Assembly (NCBI GenBank): GCA_900315155.1
Contig: OMYB01000004.1
Span: 62,001-126,000, forward strand
DNA: 64,000 nt
Direction of reading: 5' to 3'
From: an uncultured Selenomonadales bacterium
Lineage (GTDB): Bacteria > Bacillota > Negativicutes > Selenomonadales > Selenomonadaceae
Shown here: piece by piece, positions 1-8,700 of the stretch
Position numbering within the stretch: position 1 is the stretch's first letter
Layout: the number at the start of each line of letters is the position of its first letter
Program-made: the position numbers and the translations under genes
The notes under the pieces: generated by a model
What the model saw: only the letters and a program-made list of their open reading frames with translations
What the model was told of the DNA's origin: nothing
The model's database searches: none

Positions 1-19
1 AGACGGTGTAACCCTGTAA

Positions 20-73
20 AATAAAAGGGCTGTTGCATAAGTGATAACTCACTCGTGCACAGCCCTTATTTTA
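20..73. terminator. Long hairpin terminator
   Basis: An imperfect long stem-loop in which AAGGGCTGT pairs with ACAGCCCTT and the arms continue through GCA/TGC and AGTGA/TCACT around a short loop. It has A-runs on one flank and T-runs on the other, so it could stop transcription in both directions. It lies just beyond the stop codon of the minus-strand ATPase gene and most likely ends that transcript. Confidence 0.7.
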
Positions 74-101
74 TGGCGAACTATGGCTAATGCATGTGAT
101 C

Positions 102-1436
102 TCATTTGCGTTGCTGCAAATAGCGGCGCAAAAGGAACGTGCAGTAATAAGGAAATGTGTAAATGTTGTCCACCTGACCAATATTTGCGGCACAGAGTTT
201 GATGCCGTAGTGTATATCCGGGTAATGCGTACTGCGCACAAGGGTGGCGAGGGATTTGGCTTTGTTGTTCGTGGCCTTGACCTCGACGGGAACGAGCGAA
301 TGTTGGTCGCGCACGAAGAAATCCTCCTCCAGGGTGGAGTTCTCTCGCTTGTAGTAGAAGAGGTCATAGCCGCACTTTTTGAGCGCCTCACCGACGAGAT
401 TTTCGTAGAGCGCACCTTTATAGACGCCGAGATTGCCATTGGCGCGCAGCTCCGTCTGTGTCTCATCATCGAGCGAGGCCACGAGGAGCCCCGTGTCGGC
501 ATAGTAAAGTTTGTACTTTGCCGCATCGTAATTCCCGCGCAGCGGCAGCTCTGGCGTCAGCAGGGCATGGCAGACATTGACGATGCCCGCGTCGGCCAGC
601 CACTCGATGCAGCCGAAATAATCCTTGAAGCGCGCCCCACGTGCGACCTTGGAAATCTGGAACTTCTTGTTTTCGCGCGCCAGCTGCACCGGTATCTGAC
701 GAAAGACCCGCAGGATACGTCCCTGATCGAGACCCACGGCGTATTTGCGGATATCTTCCTCGTAGTCGAGCAGCAGCTGACGCTGCATGGCCAGCGTTCC
801 TTCGAACGTCCCACGATCGATATACGTGCGTACGACGGCCGGCATGCCGCCGAGGATGCAGTAGTCGAGGAACAGGCGATGCAGCAGCCGGTGCTCCAGT
901 TCACGGAACGGCCTCTCCTCTACCATGTGAGAGAGCATGTCGGTCACGAAATCGTCGTCATAGCCCTTTGCCCAGAGAAACTCCTCGAAATCCAGGGAAT
1001 GCAACGTCACATCCGTCTTGTAGCCGACGCTGTTGCTCTCGATGGCGTGGTAGTTCAGCCCCAGCAGAGAGCCGCTGCAGATGACGTCGAAGCGTCCATC
1101 CAGTTTGAAGAATTTCAGCGTCGTCGCCATATCCGGGAACGCCTGCATTTCATCGAAAACGAGCAGGGTACCAGGTGCAAAGACAAACTCCGGATTGATG
1201 CGCGAGATATTCCGGATGACCTCCGCCGTCCCATAGCCATCGGCCAAAATCTGCCGATAGGCCGGCTGCTCGACAAAATTGATATAGACAACATGTTCAT
1301 AGTTCTGCCGTGCGAACTCCAGAATCGAGGCTGTCTTGCCCACCTGCCGTGCTCCGCGCACGATGAGTGGATAGCGCTCCTCCGCTGCCCGCCAGTTCCG
1401 CAGGTAGTCATCCAGTTTCCGTCGTAGATATGCCAT
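102..1436 (-). CDS. AAA ATPase with C-terminal DUF4143 domain
   Basis: A 444-aa stand-alone ATPase. The Walker A motif GARQVGKT lies near residue 30 and the Walker B-like segment LLVFDEMQAF near residue 95. The C-terminal half has the DUF4143 pattern (the FLDYCILGGMPAVV region and a late VEVKATNNKAKS segment of the kind seen in PD-(D/E)XK nuclease folds). The start ATG is preceded by GGAGG about 10 nt upstream. Members of this family are common, often multicopy, and lack an agreed cellular function. A proposed role in mobile-element or toxin-like biology would be inference. Its upstream region carries a striking 33-bp-spaced repeat array. A second DUF4143 ATPase lies near 40-41 kb. Confidence 0.88.
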   Translation of the reverse strand: MAYLRRKLDDYLRNWRAAEERYPLIVRGARQVGKTASILEFARQNYEHVVYINFVEQPAYRQILADGYGTAEVIRNISRINPEFVFAPGTLLVFDEMQAFPDMATTLKFFKLDGRFDVICSGSLLGLNYHAIESNSVGYKTDVTLHSLDFEEFLWAKGYDDDFVTDMLSHMVEERPFRELEHRLLHRLFLDYCILGGMPAVVRTYIDRGTFEGTLAMQRQLLLDYEEDIRKYAVGLDQGRILRVFRQIPVQLARENKKFQISKVARGARFKDYFGCIEWLADAGIVNVCHALLTPELPLRGNYDAAKYKLYYADTGLLVASLDDETQTELRANGNLGVYKGALYENLVGEALKKCGYDLFYYKRENSTLEEDFFVRDQHSLVPVEVKATNNKAKSLATLVRSTHYPDIHYGIKLCAANIGQVDNIYTFPYYCTFLLRRYLQQRK

Positions 1437-1458
1437 ACCTTCACTGCCTCCTTTTCAC

Positions 1459-1570
1459 TTTTTATGAGCGAATATAACATTATTTCTCACTATTTTATGA
1501 GCGATTTACAGCTATAATTTTACACTTTTATGAGCGAATATACCAGCAGTCAACACGATTTTATGAAAAA
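1459..1570. repeat. Four-unit 33-bp phased repeat array upstream of ATPase
   Basis: The 12-mer TTTTATGAGCGA occurs at 1460-1471, 1493-1504 and 1526-1537, exactly 33 bp apart. A fourth degenerate unit, TTTTATGA followed by A-rich sequence, begins at 1559, again 33 bp on. Units 1 and 3 extend to TTTTATGAGCGAATATA. The intervening 21 bp are not conserved. On the minus strand the first unit overlaps an extended -10 (TG-T-TATATT, plus coordinates 1471-1476) for the downstream ATPase, so the array looks like a helically phased operator. Confidence 0.75.
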
Positions 1571-1577
1571 TCCTCAA

Positions 1578-1610
1578 TAAAAAATCCGCCAGTCCGAAGA
1601 CTGGCGGATG
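1578..1610 (-). terminator. Rho-independent terminator of YbjN-like gene
   Basis: A perfect 11-bp stem (ATCCGCCAGTC/GACTGGCGGAT) with a TTCG tetraloop on the minus strand, followed by a run of six T on that strand. It lies directly downstream of the minus-strand gene ending at 1640. Confidence 0.88.
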
Positions 1611-1639
1611 AAATTGCGTAACATTACTGCAGCAGGCCG

Positions 1640-2101
1640 TTACGCTTTCTCGCCCCAGACTTCTGCCATGATTTTCGGGTAGGCTGCCTCGAGGTGCTGG
1701 ACGAGCACAGAGAGGATGAGCTGGATCATCTTGCAGTCGAAGGTCTCGTCGACGAAAGGCAGGCAGACGTCGAGGTAGATCGTGCCGTTTTCGTGGAGAT
1801 AGTATTTGAAGATCTTATACTCGCCGTTGAGCTTGTTGAGGAATTCCTTGACTTCGAGCCATTTTGCCTTCGCAACGCCCGTGACGATCTGCGTGCGGAT
1901 GAGCGTGAAGATGCTCGTGTCGATGAGGATGGCCATCGGGAGGATCTGCCCGTGGGTCTCGACGCGCGAGCGGAAGATGACCGTGTTGTAGTCGTCGTCG
2001 ATGGTCTCCGTGCTGAACACGTTGATGTTGCTCTCCATGAGGAATTCCTGGAATTGCAGCGCTTTCGTATTCTCCTCGACGCCGCTCTTTTTCTCTGCCA
2101 T
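1640..2101 (-). CDS. YbjN-like small cytoplasmic protein
   Basis: A 153-aa protein starting MAEKKSGVEE. I chose the ATG at 2101 rather than an upstream in-frame ATG at 2185 because a strong AGGAGG lies directly before it, and because the extended -10 promoter (TG-T-TATAAT, plus coordinates 2136-2144) would start the transcript downstream of the longer start. The fold pattern (FQEFLMESNINVFS, then alternating strands and a long C-terminal helix) resembles the YbjN / type III chaperone-like family, whose members are mostly unassigned. No catalytic motif, signal peptide or membrane segment is visible. It is transcribed divergently from the ATPase starting at 2298. Confidence 0.75.
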   Translation of the reverse strand: MAEKKSGVEENTKALQFQEFLMESNINVFSTETIDDDYNTVIFRSRVETHGQILPMAILIDTSIFTLIRTQIVTGVAKAKWLEVKEFLNKLNGEYKIFKYYLHENGTIYLDVCLPFVDETFDCKMIQLILSVLVQHLEAAYPKIMAEVWGEKA

Positions 2102-2135
2102 AGTTTTGCCTCCTGCGTTTGTGCCGTTTTCTACC

Positions 2136-2144
2136 ATTATAACA
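2136..2144 (-). promoter_or_regulatory. Extended -10 promoter of YbjN-like gene
   Basis: On the minus strand the sequence reads TGTTATAAT, an extended -10 element (TG-N-TATAAT). The predicted start of transcription is near 2129, about 28 nt before the chosen ATG. No good -35 is seen, as is usual for extended -10 promoters. Confidence 0.6.
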
Positions 2145-2207
2145 TGAAAAAGCCGCAAAGAATTCCCTGTTACGGAAAAATCCACACATACGTCATTGTG
2201 TTACGGC

Positions 2208-2269
2208 TTGGCTTTTGCATCGGTATGCACTATAATTAACTTGAAAGTAATTTACTTGAAAGTTAATTA
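2208..2269 (+). promoter_or_regulatory. Promoter plus palindromic operator of DUF234 ATPase
   Basis: TTGGCT at 2208-2213, a 17-bp spacer and TATAAT at 2231-2236 form a good sigma-A promoter. From 2233 to 2269 runs a 37-bp near-perfect palindrome whose outer arms are TAATTAACTT and AAGTTAATTA and whose centre is AAGTAATTTACTT. It can also be read as two direct copies of ACTTGAAAGT. It covers the -10 and the expected start of transcription, so it is a likely repressor site. Confidence 0.7.
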
Positions 2270-2297
2270 TCTGCAAAAGCTGTGAGGAGGGTATGTT

Positions 2298-3686
2298 ATG
2301 TTTTTAGGCAGGGAGCGGGAGATGGCGGAGCTCGAGCGCCTGTATGGGCAGGGACGGTTCCAGTGTTTTGTGCTTTACGGGCGTCGGCGTGTGGGGAAGA
2401 CGACGCTGCTGAAGGAATTCTGCCAGGGGAAGGACTCCATTTTCTTTTCGGCCGAGGTCAGCAACGATAAGCGGAACCTCGACAAGTTTTCCCAGATTGT
2501 CTTCTCGCACTATGGAGCGGGGGAGCACACGGCTTTTTCGTCGTGGGCGAATGCGTGGGAGTATATCCTTCTGCAGCAGCGGGATGAGCCTCTCGTTCTT
2601 GTCCTCGATGAGTTCCCGTATCTCGCGGAGAAAAATCCGGAAATCTTGTCGAATTTGCAGCATGCCATCGATCATGAACTGCTTTCCAGCCGGATTTTTC
2701 TCGTGCTTTGCGGCAGCTATGTCGGCTTTATGGAGCGCGAGGTGCTCGGGCATAAAAGCCCGCTGTTCGGGCGCCGTACCGGGCAGCTGCACCTCAAGCC
2801 GCTGGATTATCGGCGGGGCTGTCAGTTCCTGGATGGGTTCTCGCGGGAGGAGCAGCTATTGCTTTACGGTGCCCTGGGCGGGACACCGCTGTATTTGAGC
2901 CGCGTCGATGATGGAAAGAGCCTCTATGAGAACATCGTCGATATCTTTTTGCGGCCGGTCAGTTATTTTTACGATGAGCCGTTATTCCTCCTGCGCGAGG
3001 AGCTGCAGGAGCCGGCGACGTACAATGCGATCCTCGAGGCCATCGCGTCCGGCGCCTCGAAGGCGAACGAGATCGCGACGCGCATTGGGGAGCCCCCCGC
3101 CAAGTGCCTGAAATACATCAAGACGCTGCGGGAACTCGATATCGTCTACAAGGAAACGCCACTGGGCGAAAAGGAATCCTCCCGGCGCACGCTGTACGGG
3201 TTGTCGGATAATTTGTTCCGGTTCTGGTACCGCTATATTTTTGGCAATAAGACGCTGCTGGAGACGGATGCGTGGGCTGTCGTCTGGCAAAAGCTGATCC
3301 TCCCCGACCTGCCGACGTACATGGGCGGAATCTTTGAGCAGGTCTGCCGTCAGTATCTGCTGACGGCAAACGCACGGGGCGAGCTGCCCTTCCTCTTTAC
3401 GCAGATCGGGCGCTGGTGGGGGACGAACCCGCACAGCCGCCGACAGGAGGAGATAGACCTCGTAGCGACGGACGGGCGGCAATACATCTTTGGCGAATGC
3501 AAATGGCGTAACGAGCCCATGCCGCTCTCCGTGCTCGAGACGCTGCAGGAGCGCGCAGACATCTGCCGGTCCAAACGCGGCGAGACCTGGTTCGCACTGT
3601 TCAGCAAGAGCGGCTTCACCGATGCCCTGCAGGAGGCAGCGCGGGAGGAGCACGTCCTGCTCGTTGACCTGCCCGCGCTTCTGTAA
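2298..3686 (+). CDS. AAA ATPase with C-terminal DUF234 domain
   Basis: A 462-aa protein of the ATPase_2/DUF234 family. The N-terminus FLGREREMAEL is typical of the family, followed by Walker A GRRRVGKTTLL near residue 30 and a Walker B-like VLVLDEFPYLAE near residue 100. A winged-helix region lies around residues 250-300, and a C-terminal DUF234 segment contains EEIDLVATDGRQYIFGECKW, which fits a PD-(D/E)XK-like core. The ATG follows GAGGAGGG by about 7 nt. These proteins occur in archaea and anaerobic bacteria as single genes without established substrates. The promoter carries a large palindrome, suggesting tight control. Confidence 0.87.
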   Translation: MFLGREREMAELERLYGQGRFQCFVLYGRRRVGKTTLLKEFCQGKDSIFFSAEVSNDKRNLDKFSQIVFSHYGAGEHTAFSSWANAWEYILLQQRDEPLVLVLDEFPYLAEKNPEILSNLQHAIDHELLSSRIFLVLCGSYVGFMEREVLGHKSPLFGRRTGQLHLKPLDYRRGCQFLDGFSREEQLLLYGALGGTPLYLSRVDDGKSLYENIVDIFLRPVSYFYDEPLFLLREELQEPATYNAILEAIASGASKANEIATRIGEPPAKCLKYIKTLRELDIVYKETPLGEKESSRRTLYGLSDNLFRFWYRYIFGNKTLLETDAWAVVWQKLILPDLPTYMGGIFEQVCRQYLLTANARGELPFLFTQIGRWWGTNPHSRRQEEIDLVATDGRQYIFGECKWRNEPMPLSVLETLQERADICRSKRGETWFALFSKSGFTDALQEAAREEHVLLVDLPALL

Positions 3687-3764
3687 CTCTGGACCCTGGA
3701 CAGTAACGGTGTTCTCAGTCTGCTTCAGAGCGGATATCTGGATCGAAAAATAATTGCTAAGTAC

Positions 3765-3794
3765 TTGATAATTTTACCAGCAAGCGTGTATAAT
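3765..3794 (+). promoter_or_regulatory. Promoter of putative antitoxin sRNA
   Basis: TTGATA at 3765-3770, 18-bp spacer, TATAAT at 3789-3794. No convincing ORF with a ribosome-binding site follows before the hairpin terminator about 65 nt downstream, so it appears to drive a short non-coding RNA. Confidence 0.72.
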
Positions 3795-3800
3795 AGACCC

Positions 3801-3894
3801 TAGAAAGAGTTGCTTGAGCAGGCACCCTTTCAGGCTAAGAAGGTAGAAACCCAAAGGGACACGAAAAGGCACGGTCTGCGAACCGTGCCTTTTC
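3801..3894 (+). ncRNA. Putative antisense-type antitoxin sRNA
   Basis: A predicted RNA of roughly 90 nt, starting just after the -10 at 3789-3794 and ending in a strong hairpin at 3863-3894. It carries two blocks repeated in the convergently transcribed toxin gene: TGAGCAG (3815-3821, repeated at 3977-3983) and CTAAGAAGGTAGA (3835-3847, repeated at 4005-4017). Because the toxin mRNA is read from the other strand, these blocks let the sRNA base-pair with the start of the toxin ORF and with a site in its middle. The arrangement matches RNA II of the enterococcal par (Fst) locus. No homologue is claimed; transcription is inferred from sequence. Confidence 0.62.
3863..3894. terminator. Shared bidirectional terminator of toxin/antitoxin pair
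   Basis: A perfect 13-bp stem (GAAAAGGCACGGT pairing with ACCGTGCCTTTTC) with a 6-nt loop. A-runs on one arm give T-runs on the other, so it works for the plus-strand sRNA and for the minus-strand toxin mRNA. Confidence 0.82.
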
Positions 3895-3936
3895 TGTACC
3901 CATTTGTCTATTGCAGGCTGGGTTTAAGGCCTAGGC

Positions 3937-4029
3937 TTACCGTTTTTGCCATCTGTCAAGCCATTTGCAAATGCAGTGAGCAGCTACACTTGCCGCGACA
4001 GAGACTAAGAAGGTAGATAATAACCCCAT
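3937..4029 (-). CDS. 30-aa hydrophobic putative type I toxin peptide
   Basis: A 30-codon ORF, too short for normal gene calling. It starts MGLLSTFLVSVAASVAA and ends with a charged tail CKWLDRWQKR. It is therefore one predicted membrane helix followed by a basic C-terminus, the usual architecture of type I toxins such as Fst. A good Shine-Dalgarno (AAAGGGGG) sits 8 nt before the ATG. The SD can pair with the mRNA 5' end: ACCCCT at 4057-4062 against AGGGGGT at 4037-4043, plus coordinates of the complementary bases. This is as expected for a toxin with delayed translation. From memory, short peptides ending in an ICKWLD-like motif are widespread but unannotated in Firmicutes; I cannot verify that here. 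Confidence 0.68.
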   Translation of the reverse strand: MGLLSTFLVSVAASVAAHCICKWLDRWQKR

Positions 4030-4074
4030 TGGGAACACCCCCTTTCATAGATGTCCAGGGGTAACGGCCTCTAT

Positions 4075-4083
4075 AGTATAGCA
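4075..4083 (-). promoter_or_regulatory. Extended -10 promoter of toxin mRNA
   Basis: The minus strand reads TGCTATACT, an extended -10 (TG-N-TATACT). The predicted transcript starts near 4068, giving a leader of about 38 nt that can fold to hide the toxin ribosome-binding site. Confidence 0.58.
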
Positions 4084-4187
4084 TATAAAGGCAAGAGATA
4101 GCAGCTATCCCTGCTGTTTTATCGCTACTTAGATCTTTGATTACTGACAGCAAAGAACGTTACGAAAAGAAAGTTGCCGTCGCGATT

Positions 4188-4214
4188 TAAGTGACGGTAA
4201 TTTTTTTCCGATAG
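4188..4214 (+). promoter_or_regulatory. Candidate sigma-28 (FliA/SigD) flagellin promoter
   Basis: TAAG at 4188-4191, 16 bp, then CCGATAG at 4208-4214. This resembles the sigma-D/sigma-28 consensus (TAAA, 15-16 bp, GCCGATAT). It lies about 105 bp upstream of the flagellin start, and flagellin genes are typical members of this regulon. No strong sigma-A promoter is seen closer to the gene. Confidence 0.5.
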
Positions 4215-4320
4215 ATTCAGTAGAGAATCTCTGTCATCGTGCAGGTTGGCGGTTGAAATCTGCATGCATTGACGGTAAAATAGTAGTAGAACACAGCGCA
4301 ACGATAGGGAGGGCTCTGCC

Positions 4321-5673
4321 ATGGCAATGGTGGTCAAGAATAATATACCGGCAAAGAATACACTGAATCTGCTGAATCGCAACGATAAGGCTCTGGCGAA
4401 GGACCTCGAAAAGGTCTCCTCCGGCATGCGCATCAACAGCGCAGCCGACGATGCATCGGGGTATGCCATCTCCGACAAGATGGACGTGCAGATCAAATCG
4501 CTCGATCAGGATAAGGACAACACGCAGAACGGGCAGAGTATCCTGAAGACGGCATCCGGCGCCCTTCAGTCGACCGTGGATATCCTGCGCACGCTGAAAG
4601 AGCGCGCCATCAACGCGGCCAATGACTCGAATACGGACGTGGACCGCGCCACCCTCCAGAAAGAACTCGATCAGGCCATCGACCAGATCGACGAGAACGC
4701 GAACGTGGAGTTCAACGGCATGACCATGCTCGACGGTTCGAGAAACCATTATGTACAGCCGGGCGGCACGGCTAATGTCGTGTCCAATACGAACTTTTCC
4801 ATCTTTCAGGGATTTGATATCAATACACCGTTGGATCAATTGAAGGATAAGAGCGGAATGACGCTGTCGATCCAACCTACGGATCAAATCGAGGTTTCCT
4901 ACTTCAAAGATGGTAAGTTCATCGATCAGACTTTCTCTGCTTATAATCCGAGTTATGGTGGATCCATTGTTTCACTTAATGATACCCTTGCCAGGGATCC
5001 GATGAACAAGGATTTTTCTCTTATATTCCGGCCTAGCGATCCCACCTATGTAGGCGAGGATAGTTATGGTCAGCCCGTGCATATCGAGGGCGTGGAAATG
5101 GCAGTCAGCATTCAGGCTATAGATCCGGGCCTTGAAAATCAGGTTAGTGGGTTCAACTACTGCATCAAAGATGCGAAAGGTAATCCACGTACGGATCTCA
5201 ATAAGATTTTTAACGATTTTAATGAAAGTGTTCCGGCAGAGAATCAGTCTTCGGACAATGTTTTCCATTTTCAGATTGGTACGAAATCCAATCAGACGAT
5301 CAACATTGGGTTTGCGGATATGCGTGCGCAGGCTCTCGGCCTGAAAACGGGCTCTCCGGCACAGAACATCAGCGTCGCTACGCGGGAACAGGCCAATGCC
5401 GCCATTCAGGCACTGGATACGGCTCTCCAAAAGGTGCTGGATCAGCAGACGACCCTTGGAGCGGTGACCAGCCGCCTGGACTTCACAGCGGACAACATCA
5501 CGACGGGCTCGGAGAATACGCAGTCGGCGATGTCCGTCATCCGCGATGCCGATATGGCCAAGGAAATGACAGCCTACACGAAGGACAATATCCTCGCACA
5601 GGCTTCGCAGGCGATGCTCGCACAGGCCAACCAGAACAGCAGCAGCGTTCTGAGCCTGCTGCAGGGACAGTAA
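4321..5673 (+). CDS. fliC: Flagellin
   Basis: A 450-aa flagellin, the filament subunit exported by the flagellar type III system. The conserved N-terminal D0/D1 part (residues about 5-140, with the LEKVSSGMRINSAADDASG signature) and the C-terminal part (residues about 365-450, ending in SSSVLSLLQGQ) are both intact. The roughly 220-residue centre is variable and more AT-rich. There is no signal peptide, as expected. The ATG is preceded by AGGGAGG. No other flagellar gene is in the window, so this is an isolated filament gene, either the main flagellin located away from the flagellar cluster or an additional copy. The symbol is by family only. Confidence 0.93.
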   Translation: MAMVVKNNIPAKNTLNLLNRNDKALAKDLEKVSSGMRINSAADDASGYAISDKMDVQIKSLDQDKDNTQNGQSILKTASGALQSTVDILRTLKERAINAANDSNTDVDRATLQKELDQAIDQIDENANVEFNGMTMLDGSRNHYVQPGGTANVVSNTNFSIFQGFDINTPLDQLKDKSGMTLSIQPTDQIEVSYFKDGKFIDQTFSAYNPSYGGSIVSLNDTLARDPMNKDFSLIFRPSDPTYVGEDSYGQPVHIEGVEMAVSIQAIDPGLENQVSGFNYCIKDAKGNPRTDLNKIFNDFNESVPAENQSSDNVFHFQIGTKSNQTINIGFADMRAQALGLKTGSPAQNISVATREQANAAIQALDTALQKVLDQQTTLGAVTSRLDFTADNITTGSENTQSAMSVIRDADMAKEMTAYTKDNILAQASQAMLAQANQNSSSVLSLLQGQ

Positions 5674-5699
5674 GAGCGGACCGAACACAGAGACAGATG

Positions 5700-5730
5700 A
5701 AAAGCCTTCAATGCGGAGGCTTTTCTTTTG
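5700..5730 (+). terminator. Terminator of flagellin gene
   Basis: The stem AAAAGCCT/AGGCTTTT, 9-nt loop, is followed by CTTTT. It lies between the flagellin stop and the TpsA gene, separating the two transcription units. Confidence 0.8.
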
Positions 5731-5761
5731 ATATAGTGCCCAAAAGGAATGGAGAAAGATC

Positions 5762-8700
5762 ATGGATAAGGTATCACGCAAAGAAAAACTGACCCTGCAG
5801 GTCGGTGTGACGCTGGCTGCAGGGATGCTCAGCATCGTGCCGGTCACTTATGGTGCGCCGGTACTGGACCATGTGGTGACACCGCAGACGAAGGTGGAGG
5901 TCAGCCAGCAGGGCAAGCTGACGGATGTGACCAGCTCGGTCAAAAACAACGTCATCGACTGGAAGGATTTTTCGGTCCAGAAGGGCGAGACGGTCCGGTT
6001 CGATAAAGGGGCGAAGACGAACAACTACCTGAACATCGTCTCGGGCGGCACGCAGTCGCAGATCAACGGGACGATCCAGGGCGGCAAGGACGTCTATATC
6101 GTGAATCCGAAAGGCGTCGTCATGGGCAAGGACGCGCAGGTCGATGTAGGGAATCTCTATGTCTCGACGACGAAGCAGCAACTGGATGTCACGCAATACC
6201 TGGAATCCGGCGCGTCCCCTCTCGTCAATACGTCTGGCTCAGCAGCTGCTGACGTGGTCAATATGGGCAAAATCTCGGCGGATACCGTCCATGTCGAGGG
6301 CGGCACGATTCAGTTCCTGGATGTGGCCGACATCAGTGCGAAAGGCAAGAATGTCGTTTTGCAGGCCAACGATGCCATAGAGCTTGGCCATGCGATGACA
6401 TCGTCAGCATCGACGACCAAAGGCATCCGCCGGGCGCGTTCCTCGTCTGATTCAGCCTATGTTACGAGCATCAAGCCCGAGAATTATACCAATGTGAGCA
6501 ACGAGTCGGAGTTAAACGCGGTAAAGAACGACTTGACGAAAAATTATTGGCTTACCGACAATATTGATTTGAACGGAGCGGAATTTACGCCGATTGGCGG
6601 GGATACGGCTTACTCGGGAACTTTTGATGGCAACTTCTTTGAGATTAGCAACTATAAAGTTTCCAGTGGAACCTATGGTGGACTCTTTGGCAATGTATCC
6701 GGTACCATTCAGCACTTGGGGGTAACTGGAGCCGATATCAGTGGTGTGAACTTTGCCGGCGGTATTGCTGGTAAGTTGACCAGCAAAGGGAAAATTTCGC
6801 AATCCTATGTTAAGGTCTCATCGATTCAGTCGAAGAACGGGAAACCAAATCCTAGTTTAGGTGCTGGTGGAATTGTAGGTGTTATGGATAACGGAACGGT
6901 CAGTGAATCCTATGTCACGGGCCTTTCCTCTGCCAATACTACAGCTGGTGGTATTGCAGGATATCTTACAAATTCAAGCACAATCGAGAATGTGTATACT
7001 ACAGCCTTTTCCCAAGATTTGAAGGGTATTTATAATTTCTTGGGCGATGATCAGTCGAGTGCAAAGTATGCGTATACCTCTGCAAGTAAAATTGCTGATA
7101 GTACGAATTTGAACAAAACTTATCTAAAAACGACGTCAGAGGCGACACAGTATGCAGAGGATTACGAGCAGTGGAAAGAAGATGGGAAAAGTCTGGTCAG
7201 TAGCGAAGGTGGCGAAGATACGAAATGGCGTATCTATGAAGGGCGTTCCCTGCCATTGCTTCGCTGCTTCCTCAAGGCTAATGGCACGGTAAATGCTACG
7301 TATGATTATACGAATGGAGAGACGTCCGGCCATGCTGACGGAACGACGAATCCTGAAATTACGTATAACCATGAGAAGGTTCAGATTACCAATATCCATC
7401 TGAGTGGTAAAACAGAAGCAGGCACGATTATTTCCCAAGATTTGGATGATGCGGAACTTGATGCAAATGTCGACTGGAATTCTACCACAAAGACAGCACG
7501 GGCGAGGTCTGTCCTTACGCAGACGCAGGATGGCTATGATGTCATCGGTACGAATATCACGATCGTACCGCGTACGGTATCCATTTCGACCGAGGCGGGT
7601 ACGGATGGCTACCTGAATAAAGCTGCACTGGAAAAGACTTATGATGGTACGACGAATGTAGACAAGGATAAACTGCTCAGCGTCCTTACGGGCAATACGA
7701 CGACGGAGGGCATCATTTCTGGCGATGATACCGTCACCATCGATAATAATGGCCTGAATGGTACGTACTCGCAGGCGGACGTCGGAGACAGCGAGCATGG
7801 TGTCTATGTCACGCTGAGCGGCGGACCGGTCATTAAGAATGCGGTCAAGGATTCAGAGAAAAATACCTATTATCATAACTATGCGATTGATGATGATGCA
7901 AAAGGCCTGACGGCGGATTTCGATGGTCTGAAACTCCGCGGCGTCATCAATCAGGCGGCGCGGAAGGTCAGTGTGGCGAGCGGCAGTGTCATTACACGCG
8001 AGTATCAGGGACACTCTGTCTATGACGTTGCGGATGACGATAAACTGACGGCAGATAAACTGGGCAAGGATAATGAGAATCCGTACCTTAAGCTGACGGG
8101 TATCGTTATGAAAACGACGCAGACTGGTGATACCCAGACAGAAACGAAGGACGACGTATATCTCACGGTCCTTTCCCCGACGGGGCAGTATGTCGATCGG
8201 GATGGGGATACCGATACGCCGACGGGCGCGGTCGGCGATCATAAGGTGAAATACGAAGGCCTGGTCCTGGGGGGTACCAAGGCCGGCAACTATAAGCTCG
8301 TTGATGCGAATGACACGGATACGGTCATCTATCAGGTTCAGACGAACGGCGTCGGCGAGGATATTGGCAAGGATACCGGCGGCAGCTTCTATGCCGATGG
8401 CCATATCAATCCGAAGAATATCGCGATGGACAGTTTTGCGCTGCCCACAGGGACGGCCACGAAGGAATACGATAATACCCCCTATCTTACGAAAGTTGGC
8501 GACACGGATATTGCCGGCCAGAGCCTGAGTTCCACCGATGTTATCACGGGGGATCGTCTGGCCTTTACGGTCACGAATACGACAGACGATAAAGGAAATA
8601 CCTACGCCGCCTATTTCTCGAAGGATAACTCCAAGGTCAAGGATAAGGGCGATAACTACGACATCACGTATCATGTGACCATTTCCGGTGAGGACGCCTC

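Noticed and set aside
1459-1570. The 33-bp repeat array as a CRISPR
   Set aside because: Conserved units are only 12-17 bp, there are four at most, gaps are about 21 bp and AT-rich, and no cas gene is in the window.
3956-4153. A 65-aa minus-strand frame overlapping the proposed toxin
   Set aside because: It begins upstream of the predicted promoter start, has no ribosome-binding site, and its composition lacks a coherent pattern; the 30-codon frame has a strong site and a toxin-like profile.
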